From: Dreissena polymorpha
Lineage: Eukaryota; Mollusca; Bivalvia; Myida; Dreissenidae
Assembly (NCBI RefSeq): GCF_020536995.1
Contig: NC_068358.1
Location: 38,924,560-38,988,559 of the forward strand
Length of the DNA: 64,000 bases
Direction of reading: 5' to 3'
The position numbers and the translations under genes are program-made. How positions within the stretch are numbered: the stretch's first letter is position 1; each line of letters opens with the position of its first letter. The notes below the pieces were generated by a model. That model made no database searches and was not told the origin of the DNA. It was given only the letters and a program-made list of their open reading frames with translations. Below, one piece after another: positions 1-11,720 of this stretch.

Positions 1-529
1 GTTTGTATTTCCAGATTAGGTATTCCACCATACATTTTGTTTTTAATCAGATGTCTTATAATTGGCATTGCAATATTTCAATAACGAGTAATCAACACAA
101 TTGACTTTATGTATTTTTAATTGTTTATCCATATTATCATTAACACTTGAGGGAAAAATAAGCTGTGTCATTTTTTATTTTTTATTTTACTAATGGTTCA
201 GACAACTCTGCTTTTACTATATGCCGCAATAATTATAAGTTTCCGTTCACTTAAAGATATTGTTTTTTCGTGTTGGAAAATTTAAATACGAAAACTATTT
301 AGGGACAAGTGTGTTATGTTTGTTTGTCAATTATTTAATTGACGTAGAACTAATACATCAGTGTACATAATTTTATTGTGTTGTTTCCTTCGTTCTTTAC
401 TTTAAAAATACAACTTAACAGCTTTGCAATCAACTGAAATAATATATAAAAAGTAAAAACAATAAACGTTTGGCTTTCTTAATACGATATCATTTCAAAC
501 GCTGTTGGAAGGAATCATTGCTTATTAGA
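1..529. other. AT-rich noncoding DNA
   Basis: I see no open frame with family resemblance, RNA gene or clear repeat here. Short T and A runs dominate. Confidence 0.6.
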
Positions 530-752
530 GGTTTACAAGGTAATTTACCCAAGTACGCAAATGTAATGGTCGATTGCCCTTAGGCATGATTCTGTTTTAT
601 TACTTTAATCCGGTTGTAAAAATGCATGACCGAAGGGTCATCAGATAAGCGAAAACAGGGCCAAAATCTGATAAAATAGCGCTGTTTAAGTGACTGTACG
701 AAAATCCGTATGTCCGAAAATTTAGAATCATGAAAACATAAATATTTTGGCT
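530..752 (-). repeat. Dispersed repeat, copy of sequence at 28026-28245
   Basis: Read on the minus strand this stretch aligns with 28026-28245 on the plus strand. Shared blocks include the TTTTCGGACA motif, CAGCGCTATTTTA, and GGGCAATnGACCATTACATTTGCGT, ending at TTACCTTGTAAACC. Similarity is clear but diverged by substitutions and small gaps. The two small open frames here follow the repeat and do not resemble proteins. The other copy is nested in a TTAA element, so this is probably a fragment of an independent mobile element. Confidence 0.75.
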
Positions 753-1940
753 TAAAAAGGAAATGTAAGGACATTTAGAATGTAAGAGAAAATACGGTGG
801 TTTTATGGCGTTTAAATCGATTAGAAATAGCAAAACCTAAAGACATTATCTCAAGTGTGATTTTCAAAAGATTTTATATGAATGTACACACACGGTAAAA
901 CTTGTCTATTAAAATGCAATACCTTCATTGGTTCTCATGTTTTTAATATTTATGAAACATAGGTATTTGTGAACACTTGTTGTTATATAATATTGAAATG
1001 TACACGCATACTGAACATAAAATCATTAGCATAACGGCTAAGTTGGTTTTTACTAAGATTGCAATAGTGTTTATTTTATTATTATGAATCTTATGAGGAT
1101 AATTTTGAAAGTATGACACAGAGTATCTGAAAAAGATATATACATAATCACATATGTTGTTGTTGTTGTGGTTATTGTTTCAATATTTTTATGAGTACCA
1201 TACATTCAATGACGAATAGCTATTAATTTGTCATACAAACACCATAATTATTATTGGATTGCGGAGATTAAACAAATCGATTCCCTAGTAACTGATATAA
1301 CTGATACATTTTTTGAGCGACAATTTGAAACTAAATCTAATATTATTTAAATTTGATTATTTTAATTGCAGACTTTTTTTATTAACCCCAATTAATGTAT
1401 ACGCAACGTTTCTTTTATTTAAATCGCTGAGTACGAAGCATCAAGCTATTTTTTAATTAATTGACAGTGATCTTTAATGTATGTCATAATATAAATTGAA
1501 ATCAATCTTAATTAAAGCTTGAGTGGTTGGTTTGTAATAAGTTTTGTAAATGTCGCTGTAGGATATGTATGCACAATAAATACTAACGCTCTGGCATATT
1601 GTGATGGTGATATGATTATATATTGCACAATGAATATGTGATGATGTTCTTGTGATAATATTGAGGCTATAATTAGTTTTTGAATTAAGCTAGCTAATTT
1701 CAAATAAGATACAAACACATCCCAATCCTAAAATTATCAGTAAGTTATAGTATTGTTTGCCTCTAGGCGCATAATTAATTGAAGGCCTAGTTTATCCGTT
1801 AATCCTCGCCCCATGTGGTGAACAAGTGGGTACACTGATATTAATACACGATGTATTGGTCCACAATTAAATCTCTTATAAAAACATGTCTCTCAGGTGA
1901 CTGAAAAATGGCTGTGTAGATACAACAAATACTACTACAA
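753..1940. other. AT-rich noncoding DNA
   Basis: No recognisable gene or repeat. A short TTG microsatellite (TGTTGTTGTTGTTGTGG) lies near 1154-1170. Confidence 0.55.
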
Positions 1941-1941
1941 C

Positions 1942-1995
1942 GGAGACTAAGATAACACATGTTACAATTAATTTGTCTTCCTTGCGCTCTTCTTA
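1942..1995 (+). repeat. Direct repeat flanking the trinucleotide array, left copy
   Basis: The block GGAGACTnAGAnAACAnATG followed by TTACAATTAATTTGTCT recurs at 2903-2964 in the same orientation, with a few substitutions. The two copies bracket the trinucleotide array. The array may therefore have arisen inside a duplicated segment, or the copies may be arms of a small mobile element. Confidence 0.7.
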
Positions 1996-2027
1996 TACGA
2001 CAAACACTTCTAAAATAAAAAAGCAAA

Positions 2028-2512
2028 AAGCCGCTACTGCTACTGCTTCGGCTACTCTTACTGCTACTGCTGCCGCTGCCGCTGCCGCTGCCACTGCCAC
2101 TGCCGCTGCCACTGCCACTGCCACTGCCACTGCCACTGCCACTGCCGCTGCCGCTGCCACTGCTTCTGCCGCTGCCACTGCCGCTGCCAGTGCTGCTGCT
2201 GCTGCTGCTACTGATAGTACTACTGCTACTGCCACTGCTACTGCAACTGCCACTGCCGCTGCTGCTGCTACTGATAGTGCTACTGCTACTGCTACTGCTG
2301 CTGCTGCTGCTGCTTCTGCTGCTGTTGCTACTGCTACTGTTACTGCTACTGATACGGCTACTGATACGGCTACTGCTACTGCTACTTCTACTGCTACTTC
2401 TACTGCTACTGCTAGTGCTACTGCTACTGCTACTGATTCTGCTACTGATTCTGCTACTGCTACTGCTGCTGCTGCTGCTGCCACTGCTGCTGCTGCTGCT
2501 ACTGCTACTAAT
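2028..2512. repeat. Long imperfect trinucleotide microsatellite (GCT/ACT/GCC)
   Basis: About 480 bp of imperfect ACTGCT and ACTGCC hexamers with interspersed GATACG, TCTACT and GATAGT variants. Because the period is 3, all frames stay open on both strands; the plus frame reads Ala/Thr, others read Leu-rich or Val/Ala-rich. There is no flanking unique coding sequence, splice signal or domain, so I treat the 197-codon frames as by-products of the repeat. The left half is richer in GCC and the right half in GCT, suggesting separate expansions. Confidence 0.9.
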
Positions 2513-2902
2513 GATAATAATTCTCCTTCTACTTCTCTTTCTACTATTGCTAGCGATGCTTCATAATTTATTTTTAAATGTATCATTTTGTTAAAACAGG
2601 AAAGAACTGTTATATATATTTTCTTAAAGGTCTAAAGAATCTAAACTTTTCAGCGATTAAAGTTTTATTTAACTGGATTAGTATAGGCCACATAACAGAC
2701 GCTATTGTACTGATTTGTACTAAACAACATTTTGTCATAATCAACAGTTTTAACATGCCGCAGTTTCCTTGGAAGTTAACCTTTGATTGGAGTTATGTAT
2801 AAAACATTAACAAGGTATTTATTGACAGTTTGTCCTGTCACAATTATATATTAGTTGATCCCTTTTGGGGTGGCGATAAATACTATTTATATTGTTCAAC
2901 AG

Positions 2903-2964
2903 TGGGAGACTGAGAAAACATATGTTACAATTAATTTGTCTACTTTGCCTGCTTCTTCTTTATA
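2903..2964 (+). repeat. Direct repeat flanking the trinucleotide array, right copy
   Basis: Partner of 1942-1995 (GGGAGACTGAGAAAACATATG, then TTACAATTAATTTGTCT). Confidence 0.7.
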
Positions 2965-3549
2965 TATTTTTCTTGCTAATCGTTTAAGTTTAGTTTAAGT
3001 TAAGTAGGTATATCATTTTACATTTTTTGATAGATATTTATTTGGATAGTAATAGTATGTTTTATTTGACTTGACATCATTGAACCGGTTTATTCATTGA
3101 TAAGATCGGGATCTCCACAGGTGTTTAATCTCGATTGTTAGGTGGGGAGAAGGGTCCGAATGATAATGTTGTCGTCGGCTTACGAATCACATTTCACAAG
3201 TTTTAGACAAATATGCATACGTTATAAACCTTTTTTAAATTTGATCACAACGGTCCGACGTCATAAACATTCATTATGCATGGTTGCTAAAGCACAGTGT
3301 ATACTAACTAACCTATGTTTATTGTTGTTTGCTAGGGTTATTTTTATTTATTTTTTTTTATTTGGGGGGGGGGGGAGGGCTTTTATAGAAGATTTCAACT
3401 AGTCCTTCAATTAACGAAAACAAATATTGGTATAGGAAATATAAAAGAGTAATAGACAGCTTCATTCATGCTGTTCTATTATGGTGTTTTAACGCATATA
3501 ATTATGTATGGTTGATGAAGCACATTGTATGCTACCGATGTTTATTGTT
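2965..3549. other. Noncoding DNA with a diverged ~65-bp direct duplication
   Basis: Segments near 3270-3335 and 3495-3556 share ATGnATGGTTG, AAGCACAnTGTAT and ATGTTTATTGTTGTTTG in order and orientation. A run of 12 G lies at 3364-3375. No gene is recognised. Confidence 0.55.
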
Positions 3550-3552
3550 GTT

Positions 3553-3725
3553 TGATGATGATGTTAAGTTGGTGTTGCTGTTGTTGTTAATGATGATGAT
3601 GAGGAGGAGGAGGAGGAGGAGGAAGAAGAAGAAGAAGAAGAAGATGATGATGATGATGATGGTGGTGGTGGTAGTAGTGACGACGACGACGACGACGATG
3701 ATGATGATTTTGATTATGATAATGA
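3553..3725. repeat. Compound trinucleotide microsatellite
   Basis: Consecutive blocks of GTT/GTG, GAT, GAG, GAA, GAT, GGT, GAC and GAT. Each block is a neat run of one triplet, and a frame encoding runs of Met, Arg, Lys, Val and Thr simply follows it. No support for a gene. Confidence 0.9.
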
Positions 3726-3763
3726 TATTTGAATTAAATTAATGCGCAAAGATTTTTCTTTTT

Positions 3764-3797
3764 AGCGGCCAAGTGCAGATATCTGCGCTCGGCCGCT
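3764..3797. other. 34-nt GC-rich palindrome
   Basis: Begins AGCGGCC and ends GGCCGCT around an AGATATCT centre; 15 of 17 positions pair. It stands out from AT-rich surroundings. It may be a hairpin, a transposon end or a chance palindrome. AGCGGCCG recurs near 4244. Confidence 0.55.
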
Positions 3798-6700
3798 GTA
3801 AGGGTTATGTAATATTTGCAATCTACATAGGAGTCAATAGCAGATACCAAGCAACATATGCTTATGAGAAACAAAAGCAAAATATTGGCAATCGCTGAAA
3901 TCTCGAATATGACTTAATCATTTTATTAAATGAAAACCGGTAACTATTTTAAACGGTTATTATATTGCAACAACTTAGCGTTGTTTATCCAAAAGACCAT
4001 TGTTATAATTACAGGGACGTCAATAGGCCAAACTATTCAGGAAATATGATTTGAGTCGTCAAGGATAGATTTTGAGATCAATGTACGTCCGATGAGATTT
4101 AAAGGGAGTTGGAGGCGTAGGGACAGATTCGTTCGAGTACGCGATCATTTGAGAACAAATAAAATTGAAGCTTTATCGGAATTCCGGAAATTTGCGATCG
4201 GTACCGATTTTTCCTGGTTCTTTTTTATTGATTCTGATAAGTTAGCGGCCGGCACGGACATGAATATTAACTGACGAAAACCTCTTCGCTACTTTCCGAA
4301 AATCTTCGACATGTTGCAAATATACGTAATATTCCGCATTGTACTCACCAGAAATTGCAACTAGAAAGACTACAATAAATCAATTAGCTACGGCTCGGGC
4401 GGGGATTTACCTTTTATCCCTGTAAGGGACCTAATGCCCCTGACTACCGGCTTTTTTTCCGGAATTCGAACTTGATACACTTGATATCCCTGAATTAAAT
4501 ATTTATATCCGCAATTTTGATCTCTAGAGTGCTGACTGTTAGTATTGTATTTGACTGGAATGACTGTCGATTATGTGTTTTTAAGATTAAAACAAGCTTA
4601 CGAAGAACTTTGTGTTTGCTTTTTTGTACGCTTTCTTTTTAAAAATGTATTGTCCGCCACGGACGCAACAATTGACCAAATGTACCAGATTGCGGTCTCT
4701 TTAAAGTGCTATGTTTTTACTGCCGTGATATCTTTAACAAACTACACATTATTGATCGTGGACGTTTTATACTCTTATTGAATTTGTTTCCCCAAAATAT
4801 GCTCTTCTATTAGTAGATGTTTAGGTGACGATGTTCTAATTATAGATCTTACACGGCCAAGAAACACTAGATAGGTCTTTGCAAAGAGAGCTGTTGGATA
4901 TCGTGAATGCGTTCAATGTGGCCTGTTTATTTCAGAAAGCTATGTGCAATGTTTTATGGGGATTTCTATCAAATTGCCAATTGCAAAATTTGATTTAATT
5001 CATTCGGACCTACAAGCGGGAAACTTCTTCATTAAAATTCAATGGGCTTTTAAGAAGTTCGTTGAAAGGCCAAATTTGACGTTAAACAGCAACGCCGAAA
5101 AAATTGCTACTCAGTCTTATTTATCACTTTTTTTGTAAGATTTACCAGTAGAAGTTCTTCAGTGAAATTAAGCAAACACACAGTGCCGTCAAATATGGAA
5201 GGGTATTTAGGTAAAAATTACATCTTTCTTTGTGACTGTGTCATGATTCTTGATGGTACTTTCAATTAGTATGTAGACACCTTTTCATGCTTGATGACAC
5301 TTACATCTTGCCTGATGTCCAATGTCTATTTACATTCTGCTTAATGGTATCATGCATGTGTACAGATGCAACATTCTTGTTCGTTAATTGCATGCTGCAT
5401 ATGTGTATGTTGGTTTGTGCAGAGAGACTTGTGCAATAGGCGCAGTGCATAATGGAATCAAATATTAATGCGTTTAATAAATTAACGCGATGGTAAGATG
5501 TGAGTTTCACCCAAGCACAAAGAAACATACTATCATGCATGATACAATGATGTCAATTGACAGTCATTCCGAAATGCTACGGAGGACTACGGAAATTTAC
5601 GGCGTATAACGGAAATTTTATGTTATAGGAGAAGTTGCGCACCTTTGTAAGATATTTGCTACTGAACCGAAATTAACCGCGTGTTTGTAGACTTAACTTT
5701 TTTTTGGTTAATGACTAACCATAATTTTTGTACAGTAATTTACCTTCAATAACCAAAGAAAGTCTATGGATATATTTCAATATATGCTACTAATGCATGT
5801 ATGCAGAGCTCCAGATAAGACGCTTAAAGTCGTAAAAAATTGAATTAAATTTAGTAAAAAAGTAGACTTAAATTCTGTGCGTACGGTTACACATTGGAAA
5901 AATAAAATAAGAATTCAAAATGTGTCATCATGCGTAAAACTCAATATCAATGCATATAATGTAAACATTTTATCAATGAGTTCCCACTCGTCTAGGCCCT
6001 CATTACAATTATGAAATCAACAGCACTTTAACGTTATTATGAATAACAGACCATCTTTACAACAGTCGAAAAGCCGAACGTTTTCCATTATCTGGTCCTT
6101 TTATCGCAAAAAGTCTGCTGTAACCCGGCAATTGTCATGAGCTCTTCTTAGACTATAAACCTAAATGCGGATGTGCCAAAAATTATATATACCTGAAAAA
6201 AATAATTAATAATAGACTTTAAGGCTGGATTATTATAGAGTGTAAACCAAGATTTTGCTGAAAAAGTTATCTGGAACTTTGCATGTATGTTGAGAGGAAA
6301 TCAATTACATAATTTCAAATTTACTAGAGTACTTTTATATTGCACCACATAAAATGCTATAAAACTATAATATTGAAGTGCACATATAAACTTTATTATA
6401 GATGGGTAGGTATTTCGTGTCAATCTCTTTCACATATGAAAGAGCTGTTGGTCATGCTGCTTTAAGTACATATAGATGACACAATTTAGATTAAGCAAAA
6501 TAAAACACTAGGTATTTGCCAAGAGTCAAATATATACGAGCAGTAAGAGCGTAATCGTGCACAGCGAGTCTTACTCATGTAGAATTGAAACTCTTATTGC
6601 TTTCTTTCGAAATAATTTCATGTGTCCGATCTAATATGCAATATGCCCGGTGTTTTTTTTTGCGGATTAATGTTCCGTTTTAGATCCATAATTAACGAAT

Positions 6701-6825
6701 GCCTCAATATTTTCAAAAATTAACAGCGCAATAATGTTCACCGACATTTTTTCATACAGATTGGATATAAATATTATAGAGCTTAACAAAAAATACATTA
6801 AGCCCTGTTCTCCCGGCACACGTGC
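3798..6825. other. AT-rich noncoding DNA
   Basis: No coding exon or RNA gene recognised. The short frames at 4092-4274, 4545-4781 and 4944-5138 show no protein-like features. The stretch 4380-4460 is locally GC-richer, with CCGG motifs, but I cannot assign it. Confidence 0.5.
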
Positions 6826-7803
6826 TGGACACACAGGTGGTTAGCGTGTGGCTATGATAATAATAAGTGAAAACATCTTTTTGAATGATAAATAATCATA
6901 TTAAAACGAAAAATCAAATTTTCTATAAAAAAAAATCACTATCGTTTTATATATAACAAGGTATCCAACTCGAAATCATCCGAAAACGGGGTGCATCGTT
7001 GTGAGCAGCCATTACTAAATTAATTTTGCAGCGATTTTCATGACCCGGTCTTATTCAACGCAGAAATGAATTTCCTTTTAGGAAATGTATATATATTGTT
7101 ATATTTCTACACATGCTGGGTCAAATTTTAAGAAACAAAGCTATACATAATTCGCTTGACCCAGTTGTGATCGATCAGACCGTATTTATGAATGAAATCT
7201 CCAGTTGTAAAGACACAACTCCGCATTTGAGCAATGAAATCACACTTGTGTTTAAAATGTCAGTTGGTTGAAATGTATGTAAACAAAGGTTTGAAAATGC
7301 GCTGGACAGTTAGTTTTGATGCATAATTCTACGGCAAGCACGGTAAGAATGTTTTTTTTTTCATACGTTTTATTGAATTATGGTATCGAGGTTCGTGAAC
7401 TTTGCAGGGAAAATGCCCTTTTCCCCTTGAAGATTTCAGTCATGAATACTGTCTGATCGATCACAGCTGGGTCACGCGAGTTGTGTATCGTGTTATTTCT
7501 TAAAAGTTGACCCAGTATTTGTAAAAATATTGCAAGACATATACATTTCCAGAAAGGAAATTTATTTCTGCGTTGAATAAGACCAAGATCGTGAAAATCG
7601 CTGCAAAATTGATGAAGTAATGGCTGTTTAAAACGATGCATCCCGTTTTCGGATGATTTCGAGTTGGATACCTTGTTGAATATATATTTAACTTATTTTT
7701 TTTATGAAAAGTTGATTTTTCGTTATAATATGATTACTTATCATTCCAAAATATGTTTTCACTAATTAGTATTATAGCCACACGCTAACCACCTGTAGCT
7801 GGA
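6826..7803. repeat. Foldback unit 1: ~390-bp inverted arms
   Basis: The left arm (about 6826-7215) and right arm (about 7415-7803) are inverted copies. Landmarks are ACAGGTGGTTAGCGTGTGGCT on the left and its complement at 7776-7796, then AAGGTATCCAACTCGAAATC, CGAAAACGGG, GCAGCGATTTTC and TCTTATTCAACGCAGAAAT, all mirrored. The ~200-bp spacer is unique. Arms look roughly 80-85% identical by eye with small indels, so this is an old insertion or duplication. No transposase is visible, and target duplications could not be defined. Confidence 0.85.
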
Positions 7804-8241
7804 CACTTTTAAAAAACACTATACAAATTCAAGTACTTATGCACTTAATTGATTGTAAACAATGACGGTTGAAATCCGTGTGTGGGAATTTTTCTGGTAA
7901 CCAAGAGCGACGTCAACGTTCATGACAAACCTGTTTATTTGACATTTATTTATTGATTTTTTTCCAACTTGATTGAAAATTATGTTTTATGATATTTTAA
8001 TACATGTAGATGAAGTAGTTGTTTTCTCAACGAGGAGTACAATAGTTGTACAGTACTAGACACGAGTACTTGTAACTTTCAGGTTTCTCTTTATACCACA
8101 GACATTATATAGTCATAAAATGATAAATATGTGTTTATAGAAATTGTAATTATAGCATGGTAAACAGACTAGAGAAATCTGAAAGTTTCACGCACAGGTC
8201 TGTGGCAATGGGGGTTTGGGCTACTTTATAAATATGAGGTC
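7804..8241. other. Noncoding DNA
   Basis: No gene or repeat recognised between two foldback units. Confidence 0.5.
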
Positions 8242-9722
8242 GATATGCAATGCGAATGCCGGACAAAACCCCTCCCGGATAAAAACCCTCCCGTCAGTTT
8301 TATAGGGGCCGGACGAAAACCCTCCCATGAATAAACGGGTACGGACAAAAACCCTCCCATGGAAAAAACGGGGGAGGACAAAAACCCTCCCATGAAAAAA
8401 CGGGACCGGACAAAAACCCTCCCGTGATCTGAGCCACGAATACACTATCAACAATTGTGCGCCGGCCAGTGCATTAAGAACATCAAAGTCGTGTTTCTTT
8501 TTTAGTCATCATCGCAAAAATCACAGAGGCGGACACAGGCTTCCCAAGACATTCTTTATTTCGTTTTATAACAAGTATTATGAAGTCTAGACAGTATAAT
8601 GTTACATACATTGACAAATAAGCATAATCAATTGATAAACAAAAACCAACATTGTAGACACTTGTGTGCCTTTACACAAACAAATTGCTTTTTATATTTG
8701 CAGATTCACAGTATGATATTTTGAACAAATGTTGTCAGCATTGAGTGATTTTTTCGGGTTAATGAATGCAACATTGTGTGAAGCAAATACATTTGTCGGC
8801 GTTTAATTGCTTTAAATTAATTCTGTGATTAAACTACTTTAAAACTAAAAGTAGTTGCGGAATCACAGTTTGCTATTTTTAGTAAATTTTGCGGATTAAT
8901 GAATGCCACAATGTGTGAAGCAATTACATTTGTCGGTGTTTAATTGCTTTCACGGGAGGATTTTTGTCCGCAGTTGCAGATTCACAGTTTGCTATTTTGA
9001 TACATATTATTGATGCCATTAACTAGTTAATTGTTATGATTAGCTGATTAGTGGGCCTCAATAACCGATTCATTGACATATTTGACAATACAGTATGCTT
9101 TATATATTGTCTGCAAAAATGTAATTGAAAACGTTACAGTCAAAGCTAAATTAAATAAGTAATTGAGACAAATTAGTTACATGCTAACGAATTGTTAGTT
9201 GTTAACATAATTTTACTTTCATTTTCGCAAAGTTTTCAGAAACTTCCCGGAAAGCACTTTTTTGCATGAATGAGAGTATGACGCGATTAAACGTTGCACT
9301 GTATCGTATTGCATTCAATTTAAATTAAAATTCAGTCGTCTATAAATGGCCTCATTTTATGTTTTAATTGATGTTGTTATTATATTGGATGATCGGATAT
9401 ATATGCAAATTAGAAAGCGGTATGTTTACAGTTAATGGATACACATTTTCTTTCAATTTCACACCACTGAAAACACAATACACACGATGGGTAATTTTAT
9501 CGGATTAATGAATGCAACACTAAGTGTTTCTTTTACGGGAGGGTTTTTGTCCGGTCCCGTTTTTTCATGGGAGGGTTTTTGTCCTCCCCCGTTTTTTTCA
9601 TGGGAGGGTTTTTGTCCGCCCATGTTTATTCACGGGAGGGTTTTCGTCCGCCCCCTATGAAAATGACGGGAGGGTTTTTATCCGGGAGGGGTTTTGTCCG
9701 TATTCCATGCAATGCACATCGG
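8242..9722. mobile_element. Foldback unit 2 with minisatellite arms (GGGAGGGTTTTTGTCC)
   Basis: The left arm (8242-8437, minus sense) and right arm (9528-9722, plus sense) are near-identical inverted copies of about 195 bp. Each arm is about five tandem units of 32-35 bp built on GGGAGGGTTTTTGTCCG with spacers such as GTCCCGTTTTTTCAT. It ends in GGGAGGGGTTTTGTCCG and a unique ~20-bp tip containing ATGCAATGC. The ~1.09-kb interior has three copies of a segment containing GATTAATGAATGC (8755, 8892 and 9503), two followed by GTGTGAAGCAA and TACATTTGTCGG. One isolated GGGAGGATTTTTGTCCG lies near 8954. No transposase is seen, so it is probably non-autonomous. Frames reading FFHGRVFV are repeat artefacts. 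Confidence 0.85.
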
Positions 9723-10196
9723 TAGATTACGTCTACTGTAATTATTTGGACTAGGGAAGGGCCACAATTCCAACACATCAGCCCCGTTATGTTCTGAATA
9801 AAATACATGTATAATTTCTTGAGTGCCAATTGCATCTTACAAATATCAAAAACATTCACGGCAGTCAATTCATTGTGTAAACCTACTGGTCTTCATGGCA
9901 ATAATGAACGTATTTAGTTTAATGGAGATTATATAACGAAGGGAACTAATTCAGCTTATTCAGTTTACTAGTCAAAATGATTCGGATGTTTTCGCTTTTT
10001 TTTCCGAAAAGTAATTTATTCAACATACGGAAAATAAACGCGCGCCACCTGTTGTCATAATTTAGTAACTTGCATTCTGCTTACTGCCTGTTGCTAACTG
10101 CCGTTGTTAATGACGCTTAGTGGCAAAACCGATTATGACTGGTTTCAGGAATAATGAACACACAAACATTGGATAGTCACCAAGCATGTTGAAACA
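9723..10196. other. Noncoding DNA
   Basis: No gene or repeat recognised. Confidence 0.5.
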
Positions 10197-10420
10197 ATCA
10201 TCAAGTATAACCGATAGAGAACAAGCATGTTGGAACTGTCATGAAGCATGTTAGAATAAACATCACGCATAATGTAAATATTCATCATGAATGATGTAAT
10301 GTTGCAGCAATCATCAAGTATAAACGAATAGACAACAAGCATGTTGGAATTGTCATAAAGCAAATTAGAATAAGCATCAGTCATAATGTAAATATTCACC
10401 ACGAATGATGTAACTTTTAC
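10197..10420 (+). repeat. Two tandem copies of a 113-bp unit
   Basis: Units start at 10197 and 10310 with ATCATCAAGTATAA and both carry AACAAGCATGTTGGAA, TTAGAATAA and CATAATGTAAATATTCA. A partial third unit precedes the first (GTCACCAAGCATGTTGAAACA). Copies are roughly 88% identical by eye. Confidence 0.85.
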
Positions 10421-10498
10421 CTAAATATCCTGCCATAGACATGTGTTGTAACTAAAATAGACATAGAGATTTGAGCATTGGGAGTGACCTAATCATAC

Positions 10499-11222
10499 TG
10501 TGCTTTAGCAGTATTACGGAATACCGTTAGTGCCATCGTGGTTACACATTAAAATCCAGAGGGCGAGAACGCGAGAACGCGATAGTACGATGGCGACAAT
10601 GTGACAATACGATGATGACAGGGTGACAATACGATGGCGACAATGCGATAGTACGATGGCGACAATGCGAGAACGCGATAATACGATGACGACAATCAGA
10701 CAGTGCGATGACGACAGTGCGACAATACGATGGCGACAGTGAGATAGTACGATGGCGACAATACTACAGTTCGATAGTGCGATAATACGATGACGACAGT
10801 GCGAAAATACGATGACGACAGTGCGACAATACGATGGCGATAGCCGACAGTGCGATAGTACGATGGTGCCAATGCGATAACGCGATAGTATGATGGCGGC
10901 AATTCGAAAATGCAATGGTGACAGTGCGACAATACGATGGCGACAATGCGATAGAAAGATGGCGACATTGCGATGATACCACGGCGACAGTACGATATGA
11001 CTATCGCATTGTCGCCCCCGTACTATCGCACTGCCGCCATTGTATTGTCGCACTGTCGCATTGTCGTCATCGTACTAGCGCGTTTTCGCAATCGTACGAA
11101 CGCATTGTCGCCATGGTATTGTCGCACTGTCGTCATCGTACTTTCGCGTTCTCGCATTCTTGCCCTCTGGATTTTAATGAGTAACCACGGTGGCCCTAAC
11201 GGTATTTTGTACAGTAAAGTGC
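10499..11222. mobile_element. Foldback unit 3 filled with CGATGGCGACAATG minisatellite
   Basis: Inverted tips run from ATACCGTTAG at 10521 (GTGGTTAC, TTAAAATCCAGAGGGC) to the complement ending CTAACGGTAT at 11205. A weaker inverted match extends to about 10499 and 11222. Between the tips, 10565-10990 is an irregular array of ~10-bp half-units (CGATGGCGAC, AATGCGATAGTA and variants). From about 10998 to 11160 the same array appears in the opposite orientation, so the whole unit can fold on itself. Frames with repeated SHCRH/YRTV blocks are artefacts of the array. A second array of this unit lies at 40898-41215. Confidence 0.85.
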
Positions 11223-11479
11223 GTAAAATCTGGTTTGGAATAACAATTTATATGCCGAAAACAGATGTTGAAAACCCGACTTTGTTTTATAAGTAGTAGT
11301 CTAAATATACAATGAGTTTTCCGAGCATTAAATAAACATATTAAAATATAATTCATGTTCGTATCGGTTGAAGTTCTTGTTAATATTAGAAGCAAAGAAC
11401 ACAAGAAAACGCTGATTGGGCTTACTAATTTGAGGCAAGAAAAAACACATCGCGCTATTATATATAACATTTAACGCGC
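11223..11479. other. Noncoding DNA
   Basis: Nothing recognised. Confidence 0.5.
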
Positions 11480-11720
11480 ATCCGCAAAGTTCGAGCGCCC
11501 GTCTCGGTGCCGTCGTTTCCGGTGAAAGTTTCGCACAGGAGCTACCGAGTTTGGATATGAGACCACGAATTATGGCTTGACTTTATATATCAGTCAGCGT
11601 AGAACCTGACCAGACTGCGCGGTTGGACAAGCTAGGATGGACCAACTTTGGCCGCATATGACATAAGACCCATTTTCGCATGACGCGGGTCATCTGACCT
11701 TTATAATGTGTATATAGCTT
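11480..11720. repeat. Possible fragment of a bivalve interspersed repeat
   Basis: The stretch is GC-richer than its surroundings and contains GACCAGACTGCGCGG and CATAAGACCCATTTTCGCA followed by TGACGCGGGTCAT. These phrases resemble a repeat family I know from bivalve genomes. The name and full extent cannot be fixed from the sequence alone. Confidence 0.4.

Noticed and set aside
1973-2586. 197-codon open frames on both strands, Ala/Thr- or Val/Ala-rich
   Set aside because: They exist only because a triplet repeat keeps all frames open. There is no unique coding sequence around them.
3512-3742. Open frame with runs of Met, Arg, Lys, Val and Thr
   Set aside because: Translation of the compound trinucleotide microsatellite.
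8221-8454. Open frame reading repeated HGRVFV peptides (also 9524-9754)
   Set aside because: A direct translation of the foldback arm minisatellite; the same peptide appears at both arms only because the arms are copies.
10514-11296. Long frames with repeated SHCRHR/YRTVAIV blocks (also 40713-41267)
   Set aside because: Several overlapping frames on both strands show the same kind of repeat peptide, because the minisatellite unit is close to a multiple of three. No protein evidence.
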